A DNA stretch of 64,000 bases from Pseudomonas fluvialis. GTDB lineage: Bacteria > Pseudomonadota > Gammaproteobacteria > Pseudomonadales > Pseudomonadaceae. The notes under the pieces are model-generated. The model saw nothing but the letters and a program-made list of their open reading frames with translations. It had not been told where the DNA came from and did not search any database. The stretch lies in contig NZ_JACHLL010000001.1 of NCBI RefSeq assembly GCF_014207935.1, positions 310,001 through 374,000 on the forward strand, in the 5' to 3' direction. Shown here one piece after another: positions 1 to 9,932 of this stretch; within the stretch, counting starts at the first letter, position 1, and every line of letters starts with the position of its first letter. The position numbers were made by a program, and so were the translations under genes.

Positions 1-1013
1 GCCCAGACGGCAGGCTCGGCTGCCGTCGGCGTCATGTTGCCCAAGGTGACCAGCGTCTTCAGATCCGTGGAAAAACCGGTTGCCGGACGCGCCCGACCAA
101 AATCGGCACCGATGTCATCGTAGCGGCCCCCCTGGGCAATTGCCTGGCCCATGCCCGGCACGAAGGCGGCAAATACCACGCCGGTGTGATAGTGATAGCC
201 GCGCAACTCGCCAAGATCGAAATACAGCGGCAGTTCCGGATAGCGCAGCTCCAGCTCGTCAGCGATCGCCAGCAGCTCGTCCAGGGCGCGATGCACCTCA
301 CTCGGCGCCTCGACCAGACAGGCCTGCGCCAGATCCAGCACCTCGCGACCGCCACACAGCTCGACCAGCGAGCGCAGCATATTGGCCAGAGGCTCATCGA
401 TACTGGCCGTAAGCGCATCGACCTCATCGACTGCCTTGCGCTGCAGGGCGTCAAACAGTCGCTGCTCGGCATCGCCGCTCAGGCCGGCGGCCTGCGCAAG
501 ACCGCGATAGATACCGACATGCCCCAGATCCATGTGCACATCGGCGACACCACTCAGCTCCAGAGTATCGAGCATCAGGCTGATGACCTCGACATCGCTG
601 GCAGGGCTGGCATCGCCATAGAGTTCGGCACCAACCTGGATAGGGCTGCGCGAAGTCGACAGCGCACGCGGTTTCGCATGCAGCACGCTACCGGCGTAGC
701 ACAGACGGCTCGGACCCTCACGACGCAGGCTGTGGGCATCGAGACGCGCCACCTGCGGGGTGATGTCGGCACGCAGCCCCATCAGTCGCCCGCTGAACGG
801 ATCGGTAACCTTGAAGGTACGCAGATCCAAGTCCTGCCCGGCACCAGACAGCAGCGACTCCAGAAATTCGATGTGCGGGGTGATTACCAGCTCATAGCCC
901 CAGCGCTGGAACATATCCAGCACCTGGCGGCGGGCTGCTTCGATGCATGCCGCTTCCGGCGGCAGAACTTCCTCGATGCCATCTGGCAGTAGCCAGCGGT
1001 CTACCGTTGCCAT
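1..1013 (-). CDS. hisZ: ATP phosphoribosyltransferase regulatory subunit HisZ (3' end off window)
   Basis: HisZ is a catalytically dead histidyl-tRNA-synthetase-like protein that binds short-form HisG and makes it responsive to histidine in the first step of histidine biosynthesis. The reading frame starts at ATG 1013 ([20 protein letters not shown]) and stays open to the left edge, giving about 337 residues of a protein usually near 395. Class II synthetase-like motifs are visible: [11 protein letters not shown] in motif 2 position, then an [12 protein letters not shown] motif late in the visible part. It follows the DUF2065 gene by 34 bases on the same strand and is probably co-transcribed with it. 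The C-terminus is cut by the window edge, not by mutation. Identity is well supported by sequence and by hflC-side context. Confidence 0.93.
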   Translation of the reverse strand, partial: MATVDRWLLPDGIEEVLPPEAACIEAARRQVLDMFQRWGYELVITPHIEFLESLLSGAGQDLDLRTFKVTDPFSGRLMGLRADITPQVARLDAHSLRREGPSRLCYAGSVLHAKPRALSTSRSPIQVGAELYGDASPASDVEVISLMLDTLELSGVADVHMDLGHVGIYRGLAQAAGLSGDAEQRLFDALQRKAVDEVDALTASIDEPLANMLRSLVELCGGREVLDLAQACLVEAPSEVHRALDELLAIADELELRYPELPLYFDLGELRGYHYHTGVVFAAFVPGMGQAIAQGGRYDDIGADFGRARPATGFSTDLKTLVTLGNMTPTAAEPAVW

Positions 1014-1047
1014 TTCCCCATTCCCCTCTTGCCCAGGCGGCAGGTCT

Positions 1048-1233
1048 TCAGTCCAGCAGATACAGAAGACCGGTTCCCAGCAGCATGCTGGCCAGCCCGA
1101 TAAGCCGCAGCCGAGATTCACTCAGCCGGGCCAGACTCATGATTGCGCTGCGCCATTGCTGCGGGCAAAGAAAGGGCAGGATGCCTTCCAGCACCAGCAC
1201 GAGACAAAGCGCGATACCCAGTTGCTGCCACAT
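1048..1233 (-). CDS. DUF2065 family small membrane protein (YjeT-like)
   Basis: A 61-residue protein of two hydrophobic helices: residues 4-22 ([18 protein letters not shown]) and about 42-60 near the C-terminus, joined by a basic loop. This matches the DUF2065 / YjeT family, which in many gammaproteobacteria sits between hflC and hisZ or purA, as here. Function is not established; the position suggests a minor inner-membrane role. The start ATG at 1233 has only a weak Shine-Dalgarno (GGGAAT). A terminator at 1249-1273 separates it from hflC upstream, so it may have its own promoter or depend on read-through. Confidence 0.8.
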   Translation of the reverse strand: MWQQLGIALCLVLVLEGILPFLCPQQWRSAIMSLARLSESRLRLIGLASMLLGTGLLYLLD

Positions 1234-1248
1234 GATTCCCGCAGACGC

Positions 1249-1273
1249 AAAAAAGCCGGGATTTTCCCGGCTG
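1249..1273 (-). terminator. Rho-independent terminator after hflC
   Basis: On the minus strand an AGCCGGGA / TCCCGGCT stem with an AAA-type loop is followed directly by six T. It lies 69 bases past the hflC stop and just upstream of the DUF2065 start, so it would end the hfq-hflX-hflK-hflC transcript. Confidence 0.8.
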
Positions 1274-1300
1274 GCTTATGGTACCACAAATTACCCGCAG

Positions 1301-1335
1301 ACTACCCCGGCAGCGCGTTTGCTCTGCCGGGGTAG
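1301..1335. repeat. Perfect 13-bp inverted repeat downstream of hflC
   Basis: ACTACCCCGGCAG (1301-1313) and its exact complement CTGCCGGGGTAGT (1323-1335) flank a 9-base loop. It starts 6 bases past the hflC stop. There is no T-tract on either strand, so it is more likely an RNA-stabilising or pausing hairpin than a classical terminator. Confidence 0.75.
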
Positions 1336-1341
1336 TTGCGT

Positions 1342-2211
1342 TTAAGGCTTGGATTTCTCCAGATAACGGAAGAAGTCATTACCCGGATCCAGCACCAGCA
1401 CGTCACTCTTGCTGGAGAAGCTCTCGCGGTAGGCCTTGAGGCTGCGATAGAAGCTGTAGAACTCGGCATCCTGACCAAAGGCCTTGGCGTAGATGGACGC
1501 GGCCTTGGCATCGCCATCACCGCGCACCTCTTCCGCCTGACGATAAGCCTCCGCCAGAATCACCCGCTTCTGCCGGTCAGCATCGGCACGCACGCCTTCT
1601 GCCTGCTCACGCCCCTTGGCACGGTGCTCGCGGGCTTCCCGCTCACGCTCCGAACGCATGCGCTCGAACACACTGGCATAGACTTCTTTGGGCAGATCGA
1701 TGGCCTTAACCCGCACATCAATGACCTCGATACCCAGCTCCTTCTTCGCCATCTTGTTCAGCGACTCGGTGATGTCACCCATCAGCGCATCGCGCTCACC
1801 GGCCACCACATCGTGCAGCGAGCGCTTGCCGAACTGGTTGGACAGCGCCGCCACCAGACGTTGCGACAGACGATCGTCGGCGATCTGCTTCATGCCCGAG
1901 GTCGCGGTGTAGAACAGCCCAGTGTCAGCTACTCGCCACTTGGCGTACGCATCAACCATCACCGCCTTTTTCTCCAACGTCAGCAGGCGCTGAGTCGGCG
2001 AGTCCAGTGTCAGCAGGCGCCCATCAAACTTGCGCACCGAATTGACCAGCGGCGTCTTGATATGCAGACCTGGCGGGACATCCGCCTCAACGATACGACC
2101 AAACTTGAGCAGCACAGCCTTTTCCGTCTGCGCCACGATGTAAAAACTGTTCCAGCCAACAATCGCCAGCAGCACGCCAGCGATCAGGGCCACGAATGCC
2201 TTGTTGCTCAT
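1342..2211 (-). CDS. hflC: HflC, FtsH protease modulator
   Basis: A 289-residue SPFH/band-7 protein. One N-terminal membrane helix (residues about 5-25) is followed by the SPFH domain (TEKAVLLKFGRIVEADVPPG) and a long charged coiled coil (about 185-240, rich in E/R/K and RAKGREQAEGVRADAD). With HflK it forms the periplasmic cage around FtsH and restrains degradation of membrane proteins. The start ATG overlaps the hflK stop by one base (TGATG), which fits translational coupling of two subunits needed in equal amounts. Length and order are typical. Confidence 0.97.
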   Translation of the reverse strand: MSNKAFVALIAGVLLAIVGWNSFYIVAQTEKAVLLKFGRIVEADVPPGLHIKTPLVNSVRKFDGRLLTLDSPTQRLLTLEKKAVMVDAYAKWRVADTGLFYTATSGMKQIADDRLSQRLVAALSNQFGKRSLHDVVAGERDALMGDITESLNKMAKKELGIEVIDVRVKAIDLPKEVYASVFERMRSEREREAREHRAKGREQAEGVRADADRQKRVILAEAYRQAEEVRGDGDAKAASIYAKAFGQDAEFYSFYRSLKAYRESFSSKSDVLVLDPGNDFFRYLEKSKP

Positions 2212-3356
2212 CAGCGGGCCTCCCTCACGCGCAGCTCACGCTGCTGTACTTCCTGACTGATGCGCGCGCCGATATCGGGCGCCACTGCATTGCCCGCCAC
2301 GGCGGACGCAGCGCCCGCAGACGCATTGACCATCTTGTCGAGCGGCAGATACAGCAGATTGTTCTGCCCCTTGTCACCGGTCACCAGCACCTTGCTGGTG
2401 TTGCTGTACACCTCTTGCAGGGTGTCCAGATACAGACGCTCGCGGGTTACTTCCGGAGCCTTGCGATACTCGGCAACCAGCTTGGTAAAGCGGTCAGCCT
2501 CACCCTCGGCGCGCGCCACCACCTCATCGCGGTAGCCGCTGGCCTCCTCAAGGATGCGCTGAGCCTGACCGCGAGCTTCCGGTACGATGCCGTTGGCATA
2601 GGTTTCCGCCTGATTGCGCTCACGCTGCTCGTCTTCACGGGCACGAATCACGTCATCGAAGGCATCCTTGACCTCAGCCGGAGCCGTCGCCCGCTGGATG
2701 TTCACCTGGGTCACGGAGATGCCGGTGCCGTAGGTATTGAGGAAGCTCTGCAGGCGGTCGCGCACCTCGGTGGACATGCGCTCACGCCCCTCGGTAATCA
2801 CCTGATCCATGGTGGTCGAGCCGGCCACATGGCGCAGCGCGCTCTCGGTAGCATGCTTGAGGCTCACCTCAGGCTGATCGACATTGAGCACGAAGTCCTG
2901 CAGCTTGCTGACCTTGTACTGAATGGTGAACGGCACCTCGACGATATTCTCGTCCTCGGTCAGCATCTGCCCGGTCATCGAGTAGGAGCGCTCGCGGGTA
3001 ACGTTTTCCTGGAACTTGCGATCGATCGGCGGGAAGTAGATGTTCAGGCCCGGGCCGACCGTCTCGTAATACTTGCCGAAGCGCAGCACCACGGCCTGCT
3101 CCTGCTCGTCGACGATGTAAACGGCATTCCACAGCCACAGCGCCAACAGCAGCAACAGGCCAATGCCCAGCATTCCCAGGCCGCCGCCCGAGCTGTCGCC
3201 ACTGCTGCGTTTGCCACCACCAAAGATACCGCCAAGGCTTTCCTGCAGTTTGCGGAACGCCTCATCGAGATCCGGAGGCCCCTGACGCCCACCGCCCTTG
3301 CGGCCGCCCCATGGGTCCTGATTGTTCGAATTGCCACCCGGCTCATTCCAAGCCAT
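2211..3356 (-). CDS. hflK: HflK, FtsH protease modulator
   Basis: A 381-residue band-7 protein partnering HflC. The cytoplasmic N-terminus is glycine-rich (NEPGGNSNNQDPWGGRKGGG) as in all HflK, then a membrane helix (GLGMLGIGLLLLLALWLWN), the SPFH domain (EQEQAVVLRFGKYYETVGPG) and a coiled coil. The start chosen is ATG 3356 (MAWNEPGG), preceded by GGAG at a 6-base spacing; in-frame TTG 3377 and ATG 3368 are upstream but lack a usable ribosome site. 91 bases separate it from hflX. It belongs to the hfq-hflX-hflK-hflC run. Confidence 0.97.
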   Translation of the reverse strand: MAWNEPGGNSNNQDPWGGRKGGGRQGPPDLDEAFRKLQESLGGIFGGGKRSSGDSSGGGLGMLGIGLLLLLALWLWNAVYIVDEQEQAVVLRFGKYYETVGPGLNIYFPPIDRKFQENVTRERSYSMTGQMLTEDENIVEVPFTIQYKVSKLQDFVLNVDQPEVSLKHATESALRHVAGSTTMDQVITEGRERMSTEVRDRLQSFLNTYGTGISVTQVNIQRATAPAEVKDAFDDVIRAREDEQRERNQAETYANGIVPEARGQAQRILEEASGYRDEVVARAEGEADRFTKLVAEYRKAPEVTRERLYLDTLQEVYSNTSKVLVTGDKGQNNLLYLPLDKMVNASAGAASAVAGNAVAPDIGARISQEVQQRELRVREAR

Positions 3357-3447
3357 AGCGCTCTCCATCCTATTCAACCGACATCTGTCGCAATGCCGGC
3401 CATGCTATCGAATGCCCGCTGTTAAGCCAAAACCTAACGGACCGCTT

Positions 3448-4749
3448 TCATTGCAAAGTGTGTTGCGCAATAAACTCATCCGGCTGCCAGCCCTCGCGGC
3501 TGACCAGGCGATTGATCTCGCTACGCGGCAGACGCAACGCCAGCAGGATATTGCCCTGCTCATCATGCTCCTCGTGCCGCACCGCCCCCAGGGCAAAGCA
3601 CTGCGCGCGCAAGCGCCCCATGCTTTGCGGCAAACACAGGGTACCGACGAACAAATCCTCGCCGAGCAACTCGGCCACGGCCTGTTTGAGCAACTCCAGA
3701 CCACGCCCTTCACGCGCCGAGAGCCAGACGCGCAGCGGCTTACCCTGCTCGTCGCGCTGAATATGCGGCTCAATTCCGTCAAGCAGATCGAGCTTGTTGT
3801 ACACCTCAAGCATCGGCAGCTCGTGGGCACCAATTTCAGTCAGCACCGCGTGCACCTGCTCGATCTGCTGGTCGCGCTCGGGCTCATGCGCGTCGATCAC
3901 ATGCAGCAGCAGGTCGGAGTTGCTCGACTCCTCGAGAGTGGCGCGAAAGGCCTCCACCAGCTTGTGCGGCAAATGACGGATGAAACCCACGGTATCGGCC
4001 AGCACAATCGGCCCCAAGTCATCCAGCTGCAGACGCCGCAGGGTGGGATCGAGCGTGGCGAACAACTGGTCGGCCGCATACACCTCTGAAGTGGTCAGCG
4101 CATTGAACAGGGTCGACTTGCCGGCGTTGGTGTAACCCACCAGGGAAACCGCAGGAATCTCGGCCCGACGCCGGCCACGCCTGGCCTGTTCACGCTGGCT
4201 GCGTACCTTTTCCAAACGCTGCTTGATCTGGCGGACACGCACACGCAACAGGCGGCGGTCGGTTTCCAGCTGGGTTTCACCCGGACCGCGCAAGCCAATA
4301 CCACCCTTCTGCCGTTCCAGGTGGGTCCAGCCACGCACCAGCCGGGTACTCATGTGCTCCAGCTGGGCCAGTTCAACCTGCAACTTGCCCTCGTGGGTAC
4401 GCGCGCGCTGGGCGAAGATATCGAGGATCAGGCCTGTACGATCAAGGACGCGACACTCGAACGCCCGCTCCAGGTTACGTTCCTGACTGGGGCTCAAGGT
4501 GTGATTGAAGATGACCAGCTCGGCCTCGGCCTCCTTGACCAGCTGGCTCAGCTCATCGACCTTGCCGCTGCCAATCAGGTACCTGGCGGTGTGCTGCTGG
4601 CGCGCCACGCTGACGAAGGACGCGATTTCCGCCCCCGCCGAGCGCGCCAACTCCTGAAACTCCTGAGGGTCTTCGCTCACCTCGGGATTCTGGCCATCCA
4701 GATGGACCAGAATGGCCCGCTCACCACCACCCGGGCGTTCGAAGAACAA
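3448..4749 (-). CDS. hflX: Ribosome-associated GTPase HflX
   Basis: A 433-residue translational GTPase that splits stalled or hibernating 70S ribosomes, notably after heat stress. The N-terminal HflX domain carries the glycine-rich GIGLRGPGETQLETDRR segment (about 151-166). The G domain has G1 GYTNAGKS (205-212), G3 DTVGF (about 251) and G4 NKLDL (about 328). The start is a TTG at 4749, supported by GGGAGG at 5-base spacing and by the family N-terminus MFFERPGGGERA; no ATG fits. It follows hfq by 12 bases, the usual hfq-hflX pairing. Confidence 0.96.
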   Translation of the reverse strand: MFFERPGGGERAILVHLDGQNPEVSEDPQEFQELARSAGAEIASFVSVARQQHTARYLIGSGKVDELSQLVKEAEAELVIFNHTLSPSQERNLERAFECRVLDRTGLILDIFAQRARTHEGKLQVELAQLEHMSTRLVRGWTHLERQKGGIGLRGPGETQLETDRRLLRVRVRQIKQRLEKVRSQREQARRGRRRAEIPAVSLVGYTNAGKSTLFNALTTSEVYAADQLFATLDPTLRRLQLDDLGPIVLADTVGFIRHLPHKLVEAFRATLEESSNSDLLLHVIDAHEPERDQQIEQVHAVLTEIGAHELPMLEVYNKLDLLDGIEPHIQRDEQGKPLRVWLSAREGRGLELLKQAVAELLGEDLFVGTLCLPQSMGRLRAQCFALGAVRHEEHDEQGNILLALRLPRSEINRLVSREGWQPDEFIAQHTLQ

Positions 4750-4761
4750 CTCAGCCTCCCG

Positions 4762-5072
<311 letters not shown>

Positions 5073-5100
5073 AACCGTCGTACCCCCAAGGATAGACGGT
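5073..5100 (-). terminator. Stem-loop between miaA and hfq, weak terminator or attenuator
   Basis: On the minus strand ACCGTC ... GACGGT (6-bp stem, loop of about 15 bases) is followed by TTTTTGC. It lies just past miaA and before hfq, so it could trim read-through from miaA into hfq. The long loop makes it a weak terminator. Confidence 0.4.
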
Positions 5101-5114
5101 AACTGGCGAGGTCT

Positions 5115-6086
5115 TCAGGCCAATATGGCGACCGACTCCAGGTATTTCAAGGCGCGAGACAAATTGTCGCCGGCCAGGCTGTCCAGCCAGTGCACATCAG
5201 ACCAACCGCGCAACCAGGTGAACTGGCGTTTGGCCAATTGCCGAGTGGCGATGATGCCACGCTCGGCCATCTCGTCATGCGTCAACCGCCCCTCGAGGTA
5301 ATCCCACGCCTGGCGATAGCCAACTGCCCTAATAGACGGCAACGCGGCGTGCAAGTCACCTCGCTGACGCAATGCTTCGACTTCTTCGACGAAGCCTTGT
5401 TCCAGCATCAGCTGAAAACGCCGTTCAATACGCTCGTGCAGCACCTGGCGATCGAGCGGCGCAATGGCCAGCTGCGCCACAGTATAAGGGAATTGCCCGG
5501 CGCCAGGCGCGTCTAGGGCGGCATTTTGCTGCAGCTGACGCAAACGATGCTCGCTCATGCTCAGGCCGCTCACCCGCCAGACCTCCAGCGCGCGGGTCAG
5601 CCGCTGCGGATCATTGGGGTGAATGCGCGCCGCAGACTGCGGATCAACCCGCGCCAGCTCAGCATGCACGGCCGCCCAGCCCTGGGCTGCCGCCTGCGCC
5701 TCGATCTCGCGGCGCACCTTTTCGTCGGCAGAGGGCATGTCCGCCAGGCCTTCCAGCAACGCCTTGTAATACAGCATGGTGCCGCCCACCAGCAGGGGAA
5801 TCTTGCCGCGTCCGCTGATCTCGGCCATCGCCGCCAGGGCATCGGCGCGAAACTCCGCGGCGGAATAAGCCTCCAGCGGGTCGCGAATATCGATCAGGCG
5901 ATGGGGAAACTCGGCCAGTACGCTCTTTTCGGGCTTGGCCGTACCGATGTCCATACCCCGGTAGATCAGCGCCGAATCGACACTGATCAGCTCACACGGC
6001 AGACAGCGCGCCAGCTCCAGGGCCAGATCGGTTTTCCCGGCCGCGGTCGGCCCCATGAGAAAGATGGCGGGTGGCAAGGCAGACAT
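5115..6086 (-). CDS. miaA: tRNA dimethylallyltransferase MiaA
   Basis: A 323-residue enzyme that adds a dimethylallyl group to A37 of tRNAs reading UNN codons, the first step towards ms2i6A. The P-loop GPTAAGKT is near residue 13, followed by the substrate motifs [18 protein letters not shown] and the DPL(E/H)AYSAAEF segment. The start is ATG 6086 ([14 protein letters not shown]) with CGGGAG just upstream; an in-frame upstream start would run into mutL. mutL ends 23 bases before it. mutL-miaA-hfq-hflX order is conserved from E. coli to Pseudomonas. Confidence 0.96.
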   Translation of the reverse strand: MSALPPAIFLMGPTAAGKTDLALELARCLPCELISVDSALIYRGMDIGTAKPEKSVLAEFPHRLIDIRDPLEAYSAAEFRADALAAMAEISGRGKIPLLVGGTMLYYKALLEGLADMPSADEKVRREIEAQAAAQGWAAVHAELARVDPQSAARIHPNDPQRLTRALEVWRVSGLSMSEHRLRQLQQNAALDAPGAGQFPYTVAQLAIAPLDRQVLHERIERRFQLMLEQGFVEEVEALRQRGDLHAALPSIRAVGYRQAWDYLEGRLTHDEMAERGIIATRQLAKRQFTWLRGWSDVHWLDSLAGDNLSRALKYLESVAILA

Positions 6087-6109
6087 GCAGAACTCCCGGC
6101 GCGTACGCC

Positions 6110-7984
6110 TCAACGACCGCGCAGGAACAGCTTGTCCAGATCATCCATGCCCAGCTGGGTCCAGGTCGGGCGACCATGGTTGCACTGACCACTGCGCTCG
6201 GTCTGCTCCATGTCGCGCAGCAGGCCATTCATCTCGGGCAAGGTCAGACGGCGATTGGCGCGCACCGCACCATGACAGGCCATGGTCGCCAGCAGCTCAT
6301 TGAGGTGAGCCTGGATGCGATCGCTGGTGCCGTATTCGAGCAGATCGGCGAGCACGTCGCGTACCAGCTGATTGGCTTCGGCCTGCTTGAGCAATGCCGG
6401 AATCTGCCGGATGGCCAGACTTTCCTGCCCCAGACGCTGCAGTTCGAAACCCAGCCGGGTAAACCAGGCGGCATGTTCCTCGGCGCAATCCGCCTCGCGT
6501 TCGCTGAGCGCCAGCGACTCGGGCACCAGCAGCGGCTGGCCCTTGAGCCCCTCGCACGCCATGGCGGTTTTCAGGCGCTCGTAGGTGATGCGCTCATGGG
6601 CGGCATGCATGTCCACCAGTACCAGGCCAGCAGCATTCTCGGCGAGGATATACACCCCCTTGAGCTGCGCCAGCGCATAGCCGAGCGGCGGAATATCACC
6701 CTGTTCGGCAGGCAAGGCGGGCGCCGCGCTGACTGCACCAAGCGGCGCAAAGTACTCACGATAGGCGCCCTGCGCCTCTGAAACCGGCAATGCCGGCTGC
6801 GCCCGCGGCGCCTGATAACCGCTCACGGGAAGCCAGCTCGGCTCGACCACTGGCCGCTCCAGCAGATTGGCGGCCAGGCTCATCTCGCCCTGCGGGCCGA
6901 ATTCGCCAGCCTCAAGCCCCGTGGCTCGAACCACCTGCGGCACAGCCGCCGGGGCCGCCAGCTGATCCTCCGGCCGCACCTCGCCCAACGCGCGATGCAG
7001 GGTGCCGTAGAGGAAGTCATGCACCATGCGGCTGTCGCGGAAGCGCACCTCATGCTTGGTCGGATGCACGTTCACATCCACCACCGCCGGATCGATCTCA
7101 AGGAACAGCACGAAGGTCGGATGGCGACCGTTGTACAGCACATCGCGGTACGCCTGGCGCACAGCATGGGCAACCAGCTTGTCGCGGACCATGCGCCCGT
7201 TGACATAGAAATACTGCAGGTCCGCCTGGCTGCGCGAGAAGGTCGGCAAACCGACCCAACCCCACAGGCGCAGACCATTGCGCTCGATCTCGATGGGTAG
7301 CGCCTGCTCAAGGAACGCCGTGCCGCAGACCGCACCCACCCGGCGCGCACGCGCCTGGGCATCATTCGCCTCGTGCAGCGCCAGCACCGACTTGCCGTTG
7401 TGGCGCAAATGAAAGGCCACATCGAACCGGGCCAGCGCCAGCTTCTTGATCACATCCTGCAGGTGATCGAACTCGGTCTTCTCGGCGCGCAGGAACTTGC
7501 GCCGCGCCGGGGTATTGAAGAACAGATCACGTACTTCCACCGTGGTACCGACCGGGTGCGCCGCCGGCTGCACGCGGGCCTCCATGTCACGGCCTTCGGT
7601 TTCCACCTGCCAGGCTTCGCTGGCCTGCGGTGTGCGTGAAGTCAGGGTCAGTCGCGACACCGAGCTGATCGAGGCCAGCGCTTCGCCGCGGAAACCCAGG
7701 CTGTTAACGGCCTCCAGATCCTGCAGATCACGGATCTTGCTGGTGGCGTGACGCGCGAGCGCCAACGGCAGGTCATCGGCGGGAATACCACCGCCATCGT
7801 CGCGCACCCGCAGCAACTTGATGCCACCCTGCTCGACATCCACGTCGATGCGGGTAGCGCCGGCATCCAGGCAGTTTTCCAGCAGTTCCTTGGCCACCGA
7901 GGCGGGTCGCTCGACCACTTCGCCGGCAGCAATCTGGTTCGCCAGCCGCGGACTGAGCAGCTGGATACGACGCAGTTCGGTCAT
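6110..7984 (-). CDS. mutL: DNA mismatch repair protein MutL
   Basis: A 624-residue GHKL ATPase that links MutS mismatch recognition to strand excision. N-terminal ATPase motifs are [23 protein letters not shown] and [11 protein letters not shown]. The C-terminal domain carries [12 protein letters not shown], the metal-binding DQHA(X)2E(X)4E-type endonuclease motif; so, as in P. aeruginosa and unlike E. coli, this MutL should nick DNA itself, in keeping with the usual lack of MutH. The middle linker is proline/alanine-rich. The start ATG overlaps the amiB stop (ATGA). Confidence 0.97.
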   Translation of the reverse strand: MTELRRIQLLSPRLANQIAAGEVVERPASVAKELLENCLDAGATRIDVDVEQGGIKLLRVRDDGGGIPADDLPLALARHATSKIRDLQDLEAVNSLGFRGEALASISSVSRLTLTSRTPQASEAWQVETEGRDMEARVQPAAHPVGTTVEVRDLFFNTPARRKFLRAEKTEFDHLQDVIKKLALARFDVAFHLRHNGKSVLALHEANDAQARARRVGAVCGTAFLEQALPIEIERNGLRLWGWVGLPTFSRSQADLQYFYVNGRMVRDKLVAHAVRQAYRDVLYNGRHPTFVLFLEIDPAVVDVNVHPTKHEVRFRDSRMVHDFLYGTLHRALGEVRPEDQLAAPAAVPQVVRATGLEAGEFGPQGEMSLAANLLERPVVEPSWLPVSGYQAPRAQPALPVSEAQGAYREYFAPLGAVSAAPALPAEQGDIPPLGYALAQLKGVYILAENAAGLVLVDMHAAHERITYERLKTAMACEGLKGQPLLVPESLALSEREADCAEEHAAWFTRLGFELQRLGQESLAIRQIPALLKQAEANQLVRDVLADLLEYGTSDRIQAHLNELLATMACHGAVRANRRLTLPEMNGLLRDMEQTERSGQCNHGRPTWTQLGMDDLDKLFLRGR

Positions 7985-9468
7985 GGCTGAACCGCCAGCG
8001 CGGTGGTCGGAATCTGCAGCACCTGACCGGCGCGAATACTGTCACTGCGCAGGCTGTTGGCCGAACGCAGGGAGGACAGGCTGACCTGATAGCGCTGGGC
8101 AATCAGCGCCAGACTTTCGCCGGAAGTAACCACATGCTCGCGCGGCCCCATCGGCACCTTGCCCTGATCACGCAGCATGGCGATGTAGGTACCCGGAGGC
8201 GGGTTCTGCTGGAAGAACTGCTTGACCCCAGTCGTGATCGAACGGGCCAGCGCCTGCTGATGCGCGGTGCTGTGCAGTTTCTGCGACTCGTTGATATTGG
8301 AGATGAAACCGGTCTCCACCAGGATCGACGGGATATCCGGCGACTTCAGCACCATGAAGCCGGCCTGCTCGACCCGGCGCTTGTGCAGCGAAGTCACCCG
8401 CCCCATGTTGGAAAGCACCTTCTGCCCTACGTTCAGACTGGAAGACAGTGACGCCGTCATCGACAGGTCCAGCAGCACCCCCGCCAGCATGCGGTCTTTG
8501 TCGTCCAGACTGACGTTGCCGGCACCACCGATCAAGTCGGACTGGTTCTCACTGTTGGCCAGCCAGCGCGCGGTTTCCGAGGTGGCTCCACGGTCGGACA
8601 GGGCAAACACCGAGGCGCCAAAGGCGCTGCGACTCGGCGCGGCGTCGGCGTGAATCGACACGAACAGATCGGCGCCTTTCTTGCGCGCGATCTCGGTGCG
8701 CTTACGCAGCGGTATGAAGTAGTCGCCGGTTCGCACCAGCTCGCCACGGAAACCCTTCTCGCGACTGATCTGGCGCTGCAGTTCCTTGGCAATCGCCAGG
8801 GTCACATTCTTCTCGTGCTGACCCTTCGGGCCTAGGGCACCCGGATCCTCACCACCATGTCCAGCATCGATGGCGACCACAATCACGCGCTTGCCGGCAG
8901 GCACGGGCGGCAGGTTGGCAGGAGGCGGCGTAATGCTGGCAACCGGCGCTGGAGGCGGCGACACCGCTACCGCGACACCCGGTGCGGTCACTGGCGAGAC
9001 ACTGGCGGGAGACGTGTTCGGGGAGCGGGCCGGTGTATCGTCACCACCCTGGTCGAACAGATCAACTACCAGGCGGTGGCCATACTGCTGATTCGGCGCC
9101 AGGGTGAAGCTCTTCGGCGTAACGGGCGCAGACAGGTCGAAAACCATGCGCAGCTCACCCGGCGCCCGCTGTGCCGAGCGAACCGAGGTGATGGGGGTAT
9201 TGCTCAGCGACAGTTGTTCCAGGGCCGTTTTCAGGTCGGCACCGGACACATCGATCACGATGCGATTGGGCGCAGAAAGAGTAAACAGGCTGTGCTGTAC
9301 CGGGCCCGACAGGTCGAAGACCAGGCGAGTGTTATCCGGGGCGCGCCACAACCGCACACTGCGTACCTCGGCAGCAGCCCAGGCCTCGACCGTCAGCAGC
9401 GCCAGCAACACACCACCGAACAGCGATATCCCGCGCAAGCGCACACCCCACCCCGACGTTCTTATCAT
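7981..9468 (-). CDS. amiB: N-acetylmuramoyl-L-alanine amidase AmiB/AmiC type
   Basis: A 495-residue periplasmic amidase that cleaves the peptide from MurNAc during cell separation. Order: signal peptide (residues 1-32, ending near VEAWAA), AMIN peptidoglycan-targeting domain, proline/alanine linker, Amidase_3 zinc domain ([33 protein letters not shown]), and a C-terminal LysM ([20 protein letters not shown]). The start ATG 9468 overlaps the tsaE stop by 4 bases (ATGA), favouring it over an in-frame start 8 codons earlier. It overlaps mutL by 4 bases too. The LysM tail is typical of AmiB. Confidence 0.95.
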   Translation of the reverse strand: MIRTSGWGVRLRGISLFGGVLLALLTVEAWAAAEVRSVRLWRAPDNTRLVFDLSGPVQHSLFTLSAPNRIVIDVSGADLKTALEQLSLSNTPITSVRSAQRAPGELRMVFDLSAPVTPKSFTLAPNQQYGHRLVVDLFDQGGDDTPARSPNTSPASVSPVTAPGVAVAVSPPPAPVASITPPPANLPPVPAGKRVIVVAIDAGHGGEDPGALGPKGQHEKNVTLAIAKELQRQISREKGFRGELVRTGDYFIPLRKRTEIARKKGADLFVSIHADAAPSRSAFGASVFALSDRGATSETARWLANSENQSDLIGGAGNVSLDDKDRMLAGVLLDLSMTASLSSSLNVGQKVLSNMGRVTSLHKRRVEQAGFMVLKSPDIPSILVETGFISNINESQKLHSTAHQQALARSITTGVKQFFQQNPPPGTYIAMLRDQGKVPMGPREHVVTSGESLALIAQRYQVSLSSLRSANSLRSDSIRAGQVLQIPTTALAVQP

Positions 9469-9932
9469 GATTCCCCGCTCAAGGCGGCACACCAGGCCTC
9501 GCCACGCGCACCATGCGCGCTCAGCGTCAGCAGGCGTCCGTTCTTATGCGGGGCAATGGTAATGTCAAGGTCGGCCTTTGGCAAAACACCCGCACCGCGC
9601 TCCGGCCACTCGATCAGACACAGGCAACGCTCCTCGAAGTAGTCGCGAATCCCCATGAACTCCAACTCCTCGGGGTCGACCAGCCGATAAAGGTCGAAGT
9701 GGTAGACCATGCCACTGCCCAGGTCATACGGCTCGACCAGGGTAAAGGTCGGGCTCTTCACCGCTCCGATATGCCCCAGCCCACGCAGCAAGCCGCGGGA
9801 AAAGGTGGTCTTTCCGGCCCCCAGATCGCCGTGCAGGTAGATCACGCCCTGCCCGCCACTGATTGCCCCCAGGCGCGCGGCCAAGGCCAGCATGGCCTCT
9901 TCATCCAGGGCCGGCAGTTTCAGTTCAGACAC
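9465..9932 (-). CDS. tsaE: tRNA threonylcarbamoyladenosine biosynthesis ATPase TsaE
   Basis: A 155-residue P-loop ATPase (GDLGAGKTTFSRGLL, residues about 35-49) that powers the TsaBD complex making t6A37 in ANN-decoding tRNAs. The Switch-like SPTFTLVEPY and the LIEWPE motif are typical. The start is GTG 9932 with GGAG 8 bases upstream; it lies 13 bases inside the end of nnr. The nnr-tsaE-amiB-mutL order is the usual one. Confidence 0.95.
   Translation of the reverse strand: MSELKLPALDEEAMLALAARLGAISGGQGVIYLHGDLGAGKTTFSRGLLRGLGHIGAVKSPTFTLVEPYDLGSGMVYHFDLYRLVDPEELEFMGIRDYFEERCLCLIEWPERGAGVLPKADLDITIAPHKNGRLLTLSAHGARGEAWCAALSGES

Noticed and set aside
2196..3425. 409-codon open frame on the plus strand
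   Set aside because: Antisense to hflK, which is certain from its band-7 domain and operon position.
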